Positions 19,659-28,207 of a stretch of DNA of 64,000 bases are shown here, in pieces. The stretch lies in contig SVHU01000002.1 of the NCBI GenBank assembly GCA_015055625.1, positions 117,226-181,225 of the forward strand. The letters are read 5' to 3'. Numbering within the stretch: position 1 is the stretch's first letter; each line of letters starts with the position of its first letter. The DNA comes from Clostridiales bacterium (GTDB lineage Bacteria > Bacillota > Clostridia > Christensenellales > Pumilibacteraceae). The position numbers and the translations under genes were made by a program. Below the pieces are notes generated by a model. That model was not told where the DNA came from. It worked only from the letters and a program-made list of their open reading frames with translations, and searched no databases.

Positions 19659-20412
19659 ATACTTTTATCAACTTAAAGCTCTTTATCTCTCTCAAAATAT
19701 TATCAGGGAGCATTTCGTTACAATATACTTCATCAAACTCAGAAACATGACAAAGATTGTTCCAGCGTTCCTTTCCTATCTTGCTATCGTCCACAAGTAA
19801 AATCTTGCGTTTTGATCTACGCATAATCGCCCTTCTTACGTCGTTTTCTAAAATTGATGAATCTGTTGCAAAACCGTCTTCACTTAGCGCGTTACACGAC
19901 ACGAAGCACACGTCCGCGTTATAAGAATTTACCGCGTCAATTGCAGTTTGACCGACAAGCGAGGAAGATGCCGGCATTGCCATTCCCCCGGTAGAGTAGT
20001 GCTTTATGGATGTTTTACTAAGCTCTAAAAGTGTTCTAATTCCGCTTGTAATTACAATAATGTCGCTAAAATTATCCAGGTGCTTTACTGCGTGCATCGC
20101 GGTAGAAGATGCGTCTAAAAATACAACTTTTCCGTCCGTTATACAATTCTTTACCGCCTCTAAGGCAAGCTTATCTTTTATTACGCTTGCAACGTTTTCC
20201 CTTTGAGAAAATATTGCGTTCTTATCGGCAAAGCCTACGTTTAGTACTGCTTTTCCGTGCGGACGAATTATAAGCCCCTTTTGCTCCATTGACTTAAGTT
20301 CGCGTCGTACGGTTGCCTCGCTTACAAACAAACGCTTACGCAAACTTTCTACACTTACCTCGCCCTCTTGTTTTAGAATGTTAAGTATATCGTTTTCTCT
20401 AATGCTTCGCAT
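19657..20412 (-). CDS. DeoR-family transcriptional repressor
   Basis: 251-residue DeoR-type sugar regulator. The N-terminal helix-turn-helix is VESLRKRLFVSEATVRRELKSMEQKGLI, followed by the DeoRC sugar-phosphate-sensing domain (VFLDASSTAMHAVKHL, then ITSG, STGG and LLVDDSKIGKERW). Members usually sense a phosphorylated sugar and repress the adjacent catabolic operon. It diverges from a dehydrogenase gene, so control of that gene and itself is the natural inference. AAAGGAG precedes the ATG. Confidence 0.92.
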   Translation of the reverse strand: MRSIRENDILNILKQEGEVSVESLRKRLFVSEATVRRELKSMEQKGLIIRPHGKAVLNVGFADKNAIFSQRENVASVIKDKLALEAVKNCITDGKVVFLDASSTAMHAVKHLDNFSDIIVITSGIRTLLELSKTSIKHYSTGGMAMPASSSLVGQTAIDAVNSYNADVCFVSCNALSEDGFATDSSILENDVRRAIMRRSKRKILLVDDSKIGKERWNNLCHVSEFDEVYCNEMLPDNILREIKSFKLIKV

Positions 20413-20438
20413 AATTTTCTCCTTTCCCTTTTTATTAT

Positions 20439-20467
20439 ATTCTAATATACTTTTGCTTTTTAGTCAA
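20439..20467 (-). promoter_or_regulatory. Promoter of the DeoR gene
   Basis: Minus-strand TTGACT (20462-20467), 17-base spacer, TAGAAT (20439-20444). Its -35 region shares TTGACTAAAA with the divergent promoter at 20559. Confidence 0.6.
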
Positions 20468-20482
20468 TTAATAATGAACGGA

Positions 20483-20570
20483 TTTTAAGCGTTTTATGGT
20501 GTTTTACGCTCTATTTCGCTCTATTTTTAAGCGTTTTAATCAAAATAACAGCAAACTATTGACTAAAACG
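20483..20570. promoter_or_regulatory. Candidate DeoR operator cluster
   Basis: The 14-bp sequence TTTTAAGCGTTTTA occurs at 20483-20496 and again at 20525-20538, 42 bp apart (about four helical turns). The core CGTTTTA recurs inverted at 20564-20570, directly after the -35 box of the dehydrogenase promoter. The layout suits a repressor binding both promoters. Confidence 0.55.
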
Positions 20571-20586
20571 TTCAATGTGTTATAAT
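20559..20586 (+). promoter_or_regulatory. Promoter of the dehydrogenase gene
   Basis: TTGACT (20559-20564), 16-base spacer, TATAAT (20581-20586), with a leader of about 20 bases. Confidence 0.75.
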
Positions 20587-20613
20587 AAGAAAAACTAACC
20601 AAGAGGTATAAAA

Positions 20614-21867
20614 ATGAAAACGACTGCTATTAGAATGTACGGCGCGGAAGATTTGAGAATGGAAGAATTTGAACTTCCTGAAATTAACGACAACGAAATA
20701 CTTATGGAAGTTATAACCGACTCTTTATGTGCATCTACGTACAAGGCGGTAAAGCAGGGCACTGCTCATAAGCGCGTTCCTCCAACCATTGCCGAAAAAC
20801 CCATAATAATCGGACACGAGATGTGCGGAAAAATCATAAAAGTAGGCGCTAACCTTACTGATACTTGGAAAGAGGGACAAAAGGTTGTAATTCAACCTGC
20901 ACTTAAACTCGATACAGGATATGATCCCGGATACTCTTATCCGTACGTTGGTGGAAGTTCTAAGTTTGTAGTTGTTCCCGAAATTGTTCTTCAACGCGGT
21001 TGCCTGCTTCCTTTTGAGGGCGACAGCTATTTTGAAGGATCGCTAGTAGAGGCTCTTGGCTGTATTTTGCGTGGATATAAAGGTTTTTATCATACTGACT
21101 ACACCGACTACACACGTACGGATGGCGCTAAGAAGGGCGGAAGAATTGCAATACTTGGTGGCGCTGGACCTATGGGAATAGGCGCTGTGGAACTTGCTAT
21201 TGGCTATGCCGGCGTAAAACAAATTGTTGTAACAGACCTAAACCAGGACCGTCTTGACTACGCCGAAAAAATGTGCTCGCCCATAAAAGCTAAGCAAAAA
21301 GGTGTTGATCTTGTATACCTTAATACATCCTCTCTGCCTGACGCTGACCAAACTCTTATTACCTTATCAGAGGGCGGATTTGACGACGTGTTCGTAATGG
21401 TTCCAGTTCCCGCGCTCTTTACCCAAGCGGAGAAAATTTGTCGCGAGGACGGTTGTATTAACTTCTTTGCGGGCCCTGCCGTTCATAACCTTCAAGGATC
21501 GCTCAACCTTTATAGAGTGCATTATGACGGCATTCACGTTGTAGGAACTGCGGGCAGTATTCCTGCCGACACGGTAGAAACCATTTCGCTTATCGAAAAC
21601 AAGAACATTAATGCAGGAGCGCTTGTGTCTCATATTTTGGGTCTTGACGCGGTTATTGACGCGGTTATGGATATGGGCAAGCCCAGTGGCGCAAAAAAGG
21701 TTTGCTACACCCATATTTCCCTTCCTCTTACCGCTATTGAGGATTTTGAAAAGCTTGGCAAAACCGATCCGATGTTTGCTCGACTTTCTGAAATCGTAAA
21801 AGCAAACGGAGGCCTTTGGTGCAAAGAAGCCGAAGAATATTTGCTTGAAAACGCTAAAAAAATCTAA
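20614..21867 (+). CDS. Zinc-dependent MDR dehydrogenase, L-sorbose-1-phosphate reductase-like
   Basis: 417-residue medium-chain dehydrogenase. Catalytic zinc residues appear in DSLCASTYK (Cys) and IIGHEMCG (His-Glu); the NAD(P) fold has GGAGPMGIGAVELAIGYAG. The four-cysteine structural zinc lobe of alcohol dehydrogenases is missing. The N-terminus (MKTTAIRMYGAEDLRMEEFELP) and the segments HKRVPP and PGYSYPYVGG resemble SorE, which reduces L-sorbose-1-phosphate to glucitol-6-phosphate; this comparison is from memory. The divergent DeoR regulator supports a sugar-phosphate role. No PTS genes adjoin. Substrate is uncertain. Confidence 0.75.
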   Translation: MKTTAIRMYGAEDLRMEEFELPEINDNEILMEVITDSLCASTYKAVKQGTAHKRVPPTIAEKPIIIGHEMCGKIIKVGANLTDTWKEGQKVVIQPALKLDTGYDPGYSYPYVGGSSKFVVVPEIVLQRGCLLPFEGDSYFEGSLVEALGCILRGYKGFYHTDYTDYTRTDGAKKGGRIAILGGAGPMGIGAVELAIGYAGVKQIVVTDLNQDRLDYAEKMCSPIKAKQKGVDLVYLNTSSLPDADQTLITLSEGGFDDVFVMVPVPALFTQAEKICREDGCINFFAGPAVHNLQGSLNLYRVHYDGIHVVGTAGSIPADTVETISLIENKNINAGALVSHILGLDAVIDAVMDMGKPSGAKKVCYTHISLPLTAIEDFEKLGKTDPMFARLSEIVKANGGLWCKEAEEYLLENAKKI

Positions 21868-21883
21868 AAAACTCGTATAATAG

Positions 21884-21915
21884 AAAAACCGAACGAATAA
21901 AATCGTTCGGTTTTT
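21884..21915. terminator. Terminator between dehydrogenase and MATE genes
   Basis: 13-bp perfect stem (21884-21896 with 21903-21915, core CCGAACGA) followed by T-rich sequence. It lies between convergent genes and can work in both directions. Confidence 0.85.
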
Positions 21916-21938
21916 TGTTTTTAATATGTTATAAACAA

Positions 21939-23357
21939 CTAAACTGCTACTTTTTCTTGATTTTCCTTTTCTTCTTGGAGTTCTTGAGCATGTTTTTTCA
22001 GTTCCTTTTTTTGAATAATAAAGTAGAATACCATTTGCGCAAGTCCCGTAAGAAGCCAAGTTGTTGGATAAACTACGTAAATCATAGTTGTCGTATGCAT
22101 AAAACTGGGAAAATTTGAAAAGATGAAAAGCACGTATAAAACTCTGAAGATGCAAGTAAAGAAGATATTGCTTATCATTGGGAATATCGAATATCCCATA
22201 CCTTTAAGTCCGCAAGAAAAACCGTACATTAGCACGACGAACACGTACAGCCCACCTGTTACATACAAAGCCTTCATTGTCCAATCAATAACAACAGAAT
22301 CCGTGTTGTAGAGCATACACAAATATCTTCCGAAGAAGATTGTAATAAGTGAATACGTAAGCGTTACTACTAGTTCTAAAAACAAACACGCGCCAACCAC
22401 TCGTTTTACTCTATTATACTTTTTAGCACCCACGTTTTGACCTACTATCGTAACTGAACAACGTTCTATCGATGACACAATGGCGTCGATAAAGCCGTTT
22501 AAGCTGTTAGATATCGTATGACCAGTCATTGCAAGGCTACCAAAAGAGTTAATAGTTCCCACTATTAACATATTAGACAAAGAGAAAAGCGAACTGCTTA
22601 TACCCATTGGCACACCAATACGCAACACTGTAATGGTTTCCTTTTTATAAAATCTCATTCCTCTGATTCTGAATTTGAGCCCACGATGACCTCTTATCAT
22701 ATCGATAACAACCCAAATTGCAGATACGTATTGCGAAATTACGGTACCTAAAGCGACTCCTACTACGTTCCAGCCAAAGAAAACTACGGTAACTATATTT
22801 ATAATAAGATTTAGTACACCTGCAATGCAAAGATACAATAACGGTTTTTTAGTTTCGCCCACTGCTCTAAAAAGCGATGAGCCAAAGTTATAAATCATAA
22901 GAGCAGGAATTGAGGTAAAGTATATCATAAGATACGTTACCGAGTAGTCGATTATATTGGACGGAGTATTGAGCAGTTGCATTACCGGGCGAGAAACACA
23001 CAAGCCAAGTGCCATTACAAACACTCCCGACACAATAGATATGAGCATAGACGAGTGAACTACTCTATCCATTCTTTTCTCGTCCTTAGCTCCAAACGCG
23101 TTAGCCATCGCAACGTTTGCGCCTATTGATACACCAATAAAAAGGTTTGTCAGTAAATGAATAAACGTGCCGGTTGCACCAACTGCAGCCTGATAATCGC
23201 CACCTTTTGCGCCACCAAACTGACCGACAATCGCAACGTCTACTGCATTAAAAAGAATTTGCAATAAATTTGCAATAATCATTGGTATTGCAAAAACTAC
23301 AAGTTTGCCAAGAATTTTACCTTGGGTAAAATCAGCCCTCACTTTTGCCACTTTCAT
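21939..23357 (-). CDS. MATE family efflux transporter
   Basis: 472-residue multidrug and toxin extrusion protein with two MatE halves and about twelve membrane helices, an ion-coupled exporter of organic cations. Family marks include MIIANLLQILFNAVDVAIVGQFGG in the first half and MGISSSLFSLSNMLIVGTINSFGS in the second. The C-terminus is a charged tail of Glu, Lys and Gln. The ATG is only 3 bases after GGAG, so the in-frame GTG two codons later (23351) could be the real start. It is monocistronic. Confidence 0.9.
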   Translation of the reverse strand: MKVAKVRADFTQGKILGKLVVFAIPMIIANLLQILFNAVDVAIVGQFGGAKGGDYQAAVGATGTFIHLLTNLFIGVSIGANVAMANAFGAKDEKRMDRVVHSSMLISIVSGVFVMALGLCVSRPVMQLLNTPSNIIDYSVTYLMIYFTSIPALMIYNFGSSLFRAVGETKKPLLYLCIAGVLNLIINIVTVVFFGWNVVGVALGTVISQYVSAIWVVIDMIRGHRGLKFRIRGMRFYKKETITVLRIGVPMGISSSLFSLSNMLIVGTINSFGSLAMTGHTISNSLNGFIDAIVSSIERCSVTIVGQNVGAKKYNRVKRVVGACLFLELVVTLTYSLITIFFGRYLCMLYNTDSVVIDWTMKALYVTGGLYVFVVLMYGFSCGLKGMGYSIFPMISNIFFTCIFRVLYVLFIFSNFPSFMHTTTMIYVVYPTTWLLTGLAQMVFYFIIQKKELKKHAQELQEEKENQEKVAV

Positions 23358-23381
23358 CTACTCCTTTATGTTTTCAACTAG

Positions 23382-23410
23382 ATTATAGCACTTTATAGAT
23401 AAATAATCAA
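23382..23410 (-). promoter_or_regulatory. Promoter of the MATE gene
   Basis: Minus-strand TTGATT (23405-23410), 17-base spacer, TATAAT (23382-23387). The rest of the 323-bp gap 23358-23680 is AT-rich with no gene, apart from the terminator at 23624. Confidence 0.7.
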
Positions 23411-23623
23411 TTAATTAAAGAGGTTAAAAAATTTTAATACAAAATTTTTCCTACGTTTTATTTTACGCATTTCATTAAGTTTTTTCAAGACAAAAAACGA
23501 TTATAATATTGCACTTTTCGCTCTTTTGGTTTTTAAACTTAAAAGTGGATAAAACGTTAAAATTTACCGCTTTGCTCAATACGTATGCGCGATTTTTGAT
23601 ATGCACACATGCGCATATAAGAA

Positions 23624-23654
23624 AAGAACGGTCTGAAAAATTCAAACCGTTCTT
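23624..23654 (-). terminator. Terminator of the ribosomal supercluster
   Basis: 14-bp stem with one G-T pair (23624-23637 with 23641-23654, core AAGAACGG) followed on the minus strand by a T-rich run, 27 bases after rplQ. Confidence 0.8.
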
Positions 23655-23680
23655 AAATTTCTTTAATGTACTACTTTAAG

Positions 23681-24205
23681 TTATACTAACTCGATAATAG
23701 CCATTTCTGCTGCGTCGCCAACTCTTGCGCCAAGCTTAAGAATTCTGGTATAACCACCATTGGTTCCAAGTTCTTGAGCACGGTTGTCATATTTGGGAGC
23801 AAGCTCGTTGAAAATCTTTTCGATAAGCGGATGCTTAATACCCTTGGTACGCTCTTTGAATGCAATAGCGGATTCCTTGGGCTGACGAAGCTCAGCCTTC
23901 TCGTAAACGAAAGCCATGATCTTACGACGAGCAGCAAGTTTCTTAACGCCGTCGTTAACCATTTCAATCTTGATTTCCTTTTCTTTACCCTTAGCGGCAG
24001 CAACCTTTCTGGTTTCCACCTTGGTATAAGTATCTTTATAAGTTCTAATAGCCAAAGCTACGATCTTTTCTGCTTCTCTTGCTACTTCTTTTGCTCTTGC
24101 AAGTGTCGTTTCGATCTTGCCGTTCCACAAAAGTTCGGTAACCTGTCCACGGATAAGAGCCAATCTCTGGTCTGTAGGCTTACTGAGTTTTCTCTGATTT
24201 GGCAT
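23681..24205 (-). CDS. rplQ: Ribosomal protein L17 with internal insertion
   Basis: 174-residue L17 of the large subunit; usual length is about 115-130. The N-terminus ([22 protein letters not shown], then [20 protein letters not shown]) and the C-terminus ([33 protein letters not shown]) are canonical. Between them, after residue 55, lies an insertion of roughly 50 Lys/Glu-rich residues. Last gene of the alpha-operon segment, 9 bases after rpoA. Confidence 0.96.
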   Translation of the reverse strand: MPNQRKLSKPTDQRLALIRGQVTELLWNGKIETTLARAKEVAREAEKIVALAIRTYKDTYTKVETRKVAAAKGKEKEIKIEMVNDGVKKLAARRKIMAFVYEKAELRQPKESAIAFKERTKGIKHPLIEKIFNELAPKYDNRAQELGTNGGYTRILKLGARVGDAAEMAIIELV

Positions 24206-24214
24206 AATGTCCTC

Positions 24215-25165
24215 CTAATCTTCTTGATTCCTCAAAGAGAGGCCGTAAGACTGTAACTTCTGGATAACCTCGTCAAGAGATTTTCTTCCAAGGTTACGAA
24301 CCTTAAGCATATCTTCTTCGGATTTTTTTGTTAAATCTTCTACGGTATGGATACCTGCACGCTTCAAACAGTTGAAAGAACGTACGGAAAGTTCCATATC
24401 ATCAATACTTCTGCCCAAAATATCGGGAAGTCCGTTAGTTTTGGGTCCGGTAAGAATGTCTTTACCGGTAAATTTGTCGCTTACTTCGAAAATTTGAATG
24501 TGCTCGATAAGCGCTTTTGCCGCAAGGGAAATAACTTCCTTTGCAGACATAGATCCGTCAGTCTTTACAGAAAGAACAAGCTTATCATAGTCGATGCTCT
24601 GACCTACACGAGTAGGTTCTACCGTGTAAGAAGCATCTCTTACGGGAGTAAAGATAGAGTCGATGGGGATATAGCCAAGGGGCTTTCCGTCAATCTTGTT
24701 GTCTTTTGCAACAACGTAACCTCTTCCTGTTCCAATTGTAAGCTCCATTCTAAGCTGAGCACCCTCATCAAGTGTACAAATGTACAAATCGGGGTTAAGA
24801 ACTGTAATTTCGGGATCTTTTTCGATATCAGCGGCAGTAACAATTCCAGGAGTTGTTTTTTCGATACGTAATGTCTTTTTGATCGTGGGATCAGAATAGT
24901 TTGCTTTAAGGTTAAGACCCTTAAGGTTGAGTATGATCTCAGTTACGTCTTCCTTTACGCCGTCGATAGTGCTGAACTCGTGATTGATACCGTCAATCAT
25001 GATTCCTACTACAGCAGTACCGGGAAGCGCAGATAAAAGAACACGACGTAAAGCGTTGCCGAGTGTAATTCCGTAGCCTCTCTCTAAAGGTTCAACCACA
25101 AAATCTGCATATCTTTCGTCGGCGCCGTCTTTAATTGTGATGTTTGGTCTTGCGATTTCCATCAT
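24215..25165 (-). CDS. rpoA: RNA polymerase subunit alpha
   Basis: 316-residue alpha subunit. The N-terminal dimerisation domain has PLERGYGITLGNALRRVLLSALPGTAVVG; the C-terminal domain, which contacts UP-element DNA and activators, has ELSVRSFNCLKRAGIHTVEDLT and RNLGRKSLDEV. Length is normal. It lies between rpsD and rplQ, the order usual in Clostridia that keep rpsD in this cluster. Confidence 0.98.
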   Translation of the reverse strand: MMEIARPNITIKDGADERYADFVVEPLERGYGITLGNALRRVLLSALPGTAVVGIMIDGINHEFSTIDGVKEDVTEIILNLKGLNLKANYSDPTIKKTLRIEKTTPGIVTAADIEKDPEITVLNPDLYICTLDEGAQLRMELTIGTGRGYVVAKDNKIDGKPLGYIPIDSIFTPVRDASYTVEPTRVGQSIDYDKLVLSVKTDGSMSAKEVISLAAKALIEHIQIFEVSDKFTGKDILTGPKTNGLPDILGRSIDDMELSVRSFNCLKRAGIHTVEDLTKKSEEDMLKVRNLGRKSLDEVIQKLQSYGLSLRNQED

Positions 25166-25200
25166 ATTTTTTAATCTCCTTATTGATTACTTACGCAATA

Positions 25201-25821
25201 TTACTTAGAATAATGTTCGATGATAAGCTGTTCATTGATCGTAAGATCGATGTCTTCACGTTCGGGCTTAGCAAGAATCTTGCCGGTAAAGTTTTCTGTA
25301 TCGAACTCTACCCATTTAGGCATAATGATTTTTGCACCCTTAAGTTCTTTGAAGAAAGCGTTATCCTTCTTGCTCTCCTTAACTGCAATAATATCGCCTA
25401 CCTTAACCTGGTAGCTGGGGATGTCTACTACATGACCGTTTACGGTAAGCAAACCGTGGTTAACGATCTGACGGGATTGAGCACGCGAAGCGCCGATTCC
25501 CATACGGTATGCAACGTTGTCAAGACGCATTTCGATAAGGCGAAGCATGTTTTCACCTGCAATACCCTTCATTGCACTTGCTTTTACATAATAGGTATGG
25601 AACTGCTTTTCGAGCAATCCGTAAGCTCTCTTTGCCTTCTGCTTTTCACGAAGGTGAACGTTGTATTCACTTGCCTTCTTTCTGATTGTTCCGTGCTGTC
25701 CGGGAGCAGTAGCGCGAACTTCTAAAGGACACTTCTTGGAAGTGCACTTCTCGCCCTTCAAGAACAACTTAGCGCCTTCACGTCTGCAAAGTTTACAATC
25801 TGCATTGATATATTTAGCCAT
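25201..25821 (-). CDS. rpsD: Ribosomal protein S4, zinc form
   Basis: 206-residue S4, a primary 16S rRNA binder. Four cysteines near the N-terminus (ADCKLCRREG and GEKCTSKKCPLE) mark the zinc-binding C+ type. The S4 RNA-binding domain follows (RLDNVAYRMGIGASRAQSRQIVNHGLLTVNG). In B. subtilis rpsD is a separate autoregulated gene; here it is inside the cluster. Confidence 0.97.
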   Translation of the reverse strand: MAKYINADCKLCRREGAKLFLKGEKCTSKKCPLEVRATAPGQHGTIRKKASEYNVHLREKQKAKRAYGLLEKQFHTYYVKASAMKGIAGENMLRLIEMRLDNVAYRMGIGASRAQSRQIVNHGLLTVNGHVVDIPSYQVKVGDIIAVKESKKDNAFFKELKGAKIIMPKWVEFDTENFTGKILAKPEREDIDLTINEQLIIEHYSK

Positions 25822-25835
25822 ATTATTCTCTCTCC

Positions 25836-26222
25836 TTATACTCTTCTACGCTTGGGAGGTCTGCATCCGTTGTGAGGAATGGGAGATACGTCGGTAATTG
25901 CAGAAACTGCAATGCCTACGGTTTCCAAAGCTCTGATGGTGGACTCTCTTCCTGCGCCGGGTCCCTTTACAAATACTTCTACGCTTCTTACGCCGTGATC
26001 TTTAGCCACGAGCGCTGCCTTCTCGCATGCCTGCTGAGCTGCAAATGGAGTGCTCTTTCTGGAACCTCTGTAACCAAGAGCCCCTGCGCTACACTGGCAA
26101 ATTGCGTTACCCTGTTCGTCGGTAAATGTGATAAGAGTGTTGTTGAAAGATGCGTGGATATGCACCTGTCCTTTGTCGATACTCTTTGTAATCTTCTTTT
26201 TTGTAACTTTCTTAACTGCCAT
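25836..26222 (-). CDS. rpsK: Ribosomal protein S11
   Basis: 128-residue S11 of the 30S platform. Canonical motifs: [37 protein letters not shown] and the C-terminal [18 protein letters not shown]. It lies 10 bases after rpsM with its own ribosome-binding site. Confidence 0.98.
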   Translation of the reverse strand: MAVKKVTKKKITKSIDKGQVHIHASFNNTLITFTDEQGNAICQCSAGALGYRGSRKSTPFAAQQACEKAALVAKDHGVRSVEVFVKGPGAGRESTIRALETVGIAVSAITDVSPIPHNGCRPPKRRRV

Positions 26223-26232
26223 ATTCTACACC

Positions 26233-26610
26233 TTATTTATCCTTTTTAGAACGAGATACAGTACGCTTCGGACCCTTTCTGGTTCTTGCGTTGGTCTTTG
26301 TTTTCTGACCACGAACGGGAAGTCCTTTACGATGTCTCACACCACGGTAACAACCGATTTCCATAAGACGCTTGATATTGAGTGCAATTTCACGATGAAG
26401 GTCGCCTTCTACGAGAAGATTGTTTTTGTCGATATAACCCTTAATCAAAGCGATTTGTTCTTCTGTAAGATCTTTAACACGAATGTCGGGATCTACGTTA
26501 GTTTCTTTCAAGATGCGATTTGCCATGGGACGACCGATGCCGTATACGTAAGTAAGGCCGATCTCTACCCTCTTGTCATTAGGCAAATCAATACCTGCTA
26601 TTCTTGCCAC
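26233..26610 (-). CDS. rpsM: Ribosomal protein S13
   Basis: 125-residue S13 at the head of the 30S subunit. It begins [26 protein letters not shown] and ends in a basic tail after the [15 protein letters not shown](K)TKTNAR motif. It is preceded by a 167-bp structured gap. Confidence 0.98.
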   Translation of the reverse strand: MARIAGIDLPNDKRVEIGLTYVYGIGRPMANRILKETNVDPDIRVKDLTEEQIALIKGYIDKNNLLVEGDLHREIALNIKRLMEIGCYRGVRHRKGLPVRGQKTKTNARTRKGPKRTVSRSKKDK

Positions 26611-26657
26611 TTTAATTTTCTCCTTAAATTATTTTATTGATAGATATATAGGTTCGC

Positions 26658-26753
26658 TTTAGCTATGAAGGTTTGGAATGATACCTATCTTAGCTAAAAC
26701 TGTTATTTTCAGCTTTTTACGCACATACAGTCCGCGCGCTTTTGCGCCGGACT
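26658..26753 (-). other. Two hairpins in the rpmJ-rpsM gap, possible leader RNA
   Basis: The 167-bp gap 26611-26777 is large for this cluster. It holds a two-tier hairpin at 26658-26698 (outer arms TTTAGCTA / TAGCTAAA, inner arms AGGT / ACCT) and a GC-rich hairpin at 26729-26753 (arms AGTCCG / CGGACT). Neither has a terminator-like T-run. A translational regulatory site for the rpsM-rplQ part is possible but not shown. Confidence 0.45.
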
Positions 26754-26777
26754 AATGCTACGTTTCGTATTTATTTA

Positions 26778-26894
26778 TTAACCCTGTCTTTGCTTGTGAT
26801 TAGCGTACTTTGCGCAGATAACCATTACTTTGCCGTGACGCTTAATAACTTTGCACTTATCACACATGGGTTTTACGGATGCTCTAACTTTCAT
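26778..26894 (-). CDS. rpmJ: Ribosomal protein L36
   Basis: 38-residue L36: [17 protein letters not shown], then [19 protein letters not shown]. The zinc ligands Cys-x2-Cys, Cys and His are all present, so it is the zinc form. It lies 12 bases after infA. Confidence 0.96.
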   Translation of the reverse strand: MKVRASVKPMCDKCKVIKRHGKVMVICAKYANHKQRQG

Positions 26895-26906
26895 GATTAA
26901 ACTCCT

Positions 26907-27128
26907 TTAATTTTTGTTTCTGTAAATGATTCGGCCCTTAGAAATGTCATAGGGGGACATCTCGATCTTTACCGTATCACCGACAAGTATCTTGATGTAA
27001 TGCATTCTTATCTTACCGGATATCGTACACGTTACGATAAAACCGTTTGCTAACTTTACCTTAAAAGTAGCGTTTCTTAAACATTCGACTACTACTCCGT
27101 CAGCTTCGATATTATCCTCTTTTGGCAT
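26907..27128 (-). CDS. infA: Translation initiation factor IF-1
   Basis: 73-residue IF-1, a single S1/OB-fold domain ([22 protein letters not shown], then [24 protein letters not shown]) that blocks the A site during initiation. The start MPKEDN at 27128 has GGAGG 7 bases upstream; a longer in-frame extension overlaps the KOW gene and is not credible. Confidence 0.97.
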   Translation of the reverse strand: MPKEDNIEADGVVVECLRNATFKVKLANGFIVTCTISGKIRMHYIKILVGDTVKIEMSPYDISKGRIIYRNKN

Positions 27129-27138
27129 AAAACCTCCA

Positions 27139-27357
27139 TTAAATTTTGCAATACTTTCTGATGTCCGTATCCTTTGCAACAAAATCTTGCGTGGATGCGA
27201 GCACTTCAAGATGCTTTTCATTTTTTTTCTTGGGGTTTTGTACAGTTCGGTTGCGTCCGTCTGCAAGATACGCTAAGCCGTTTTCTATACGAATAACCGC
27301 ATAGATATGACCTTGATCACGTCCTTTCAAACTTTTTACTACGTCGCCTTTTTGCAT
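27139..27357 (-). CDS. KOW-domain RNA-binding protein (L14e-like)
   Basis: 72-residue basic protein with an N-terminal KOW motif ([27 protein letters not shown]). Homologues sit between map and infA in many Bacillota and are annotated as L14e/L6e/L27e-like, with no proven ribosomal role. It is the first gene after the internal promoter at 27414. Confidence 0.88.
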   Translation of the reverse strand: MQKGDVVKSLKGRDQGHIYAVIRIENGLAYLADGRNRTVQNPKKKNEKHLEVLASTQDFVAKDTDIRKYCKI

Positions 27358-27413
27358 AAAACTCCTGATTTTTAAGGTATGTTGCGAAATTTCCGCAAAT
27401 TACCACAAATACA

Positions 27414-27443
27414 ATTATATCATATATTGTCAAGGTTTGTAAA
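27414..27443 (-). promoter_or_regulatory. Internal promoter ahead of KOW-infA-rpmJ
   Basis: Minus-strand TTTACA (27438-27443), 18-base spacer, TATAAT (27414-27419), in the 112-bp gap after map. It could start the infA to rplQ part of the cluster independently. Confidence 0.55.
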
Positions 27444-27469
27444 CTGTTTTGACCCCATAATTTAAAAAA

Positions 27470-28207
27470 TTATAAGGTAATTATTTCAGGTTCGCCGTTT
27501 GTAACAATAATAGTGTTCTCATAATGCGCGCTGGGCTTTCTATCCGACGTTCTACACAACCATCCGTCGATATCCACCTTGTAAGTTCCTTCGTTTACCA
27601 TGGGTTCTACTGCAAGACAGTAGCCACTCTTTAACATAACGCCAGTATTTGCCATACCGTAGTTAGGGATAGAAGGATCTTCATGCAAGGATCTGCCTAT
27701 TCCGTGTCCGCACATTGCGCGCACTACCGAATAGCCGTGAGCTTCGACGTAGGCTTGGATAGCGTGACTTAAATCACCCAACCTTCTACCTGCTTTCGCG
27801 TGCTTAATGCCTTCGAAAAAGCTTTGCTTCGTAACGTCGATAAGGCGTTGCTTTTCGGCGGAAATTTTTCCAACCGCAAAGGTGCGCGCAGCGTCGCCGT
27901 TAAAGCCTTCTACGATAGCTCCTGTATCAATGCTTACTATCTCGCCCTCTTTAAGCTCGCGCTTGGAGGGAAAGCCATGCACTACTACTTCATCTACCGA
28001 AATACACGCAGAGCCCGGAAAACCGTAAAGTCCTTTAAAGCCCGGTTTTGCGCCTGCTTTTTTAATAAACTCTTCAATTCTCGCGTCTAGCTCGAGTGTT
28101 GTTACACCCGGTTTTACGAACTCTTCGATGTACTTTAGAACGTCGCCGGTAATCTTACCAGCCTTACGCATTTTTTCGAGATCTCTACTGTTTTTTACGG
28201 GAATCAT
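27470..28207 (-). CDS. map: Methionine aminopeptidase type I
   Basis: 245-residue enzyme that removes N-terminal methionine from nascent proteins. Metal ligands are in VSIDTGAIVEGFNGDAARTF (two Asp), MCGHGIGRSLHEDPSIPNYG (His), VEPMVNEG (Glu) and ENTIIV (Glu). It lacks the N-terminal zinc finger of type Ic enzymes. Its ATG overlaps the adk stop by one base. Confidence 0.97.
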   Translation of the reverse strand: MIPVKNSRDLEKMRKAGKITGDVLKYIEEFVKPGVTTLELDARIEEFIKKAGAKPGFKGLYGFPGSACISVDEVVVHGFPSKRELKEGEIVSIDTGAIVEGFNGDAARTFAVGKISAEKQRLIDVTKQSFFEGIKHAKAGRRLGDLSHAIQAYVEAHGYSVVRAMCGHGIGRSLHEDPSIPNYGMANTGVMLKSGYCLAVEPMVNEGTYKVDIDGWLCRTSDRKPSAHYENTIIVTNGEPEIITL

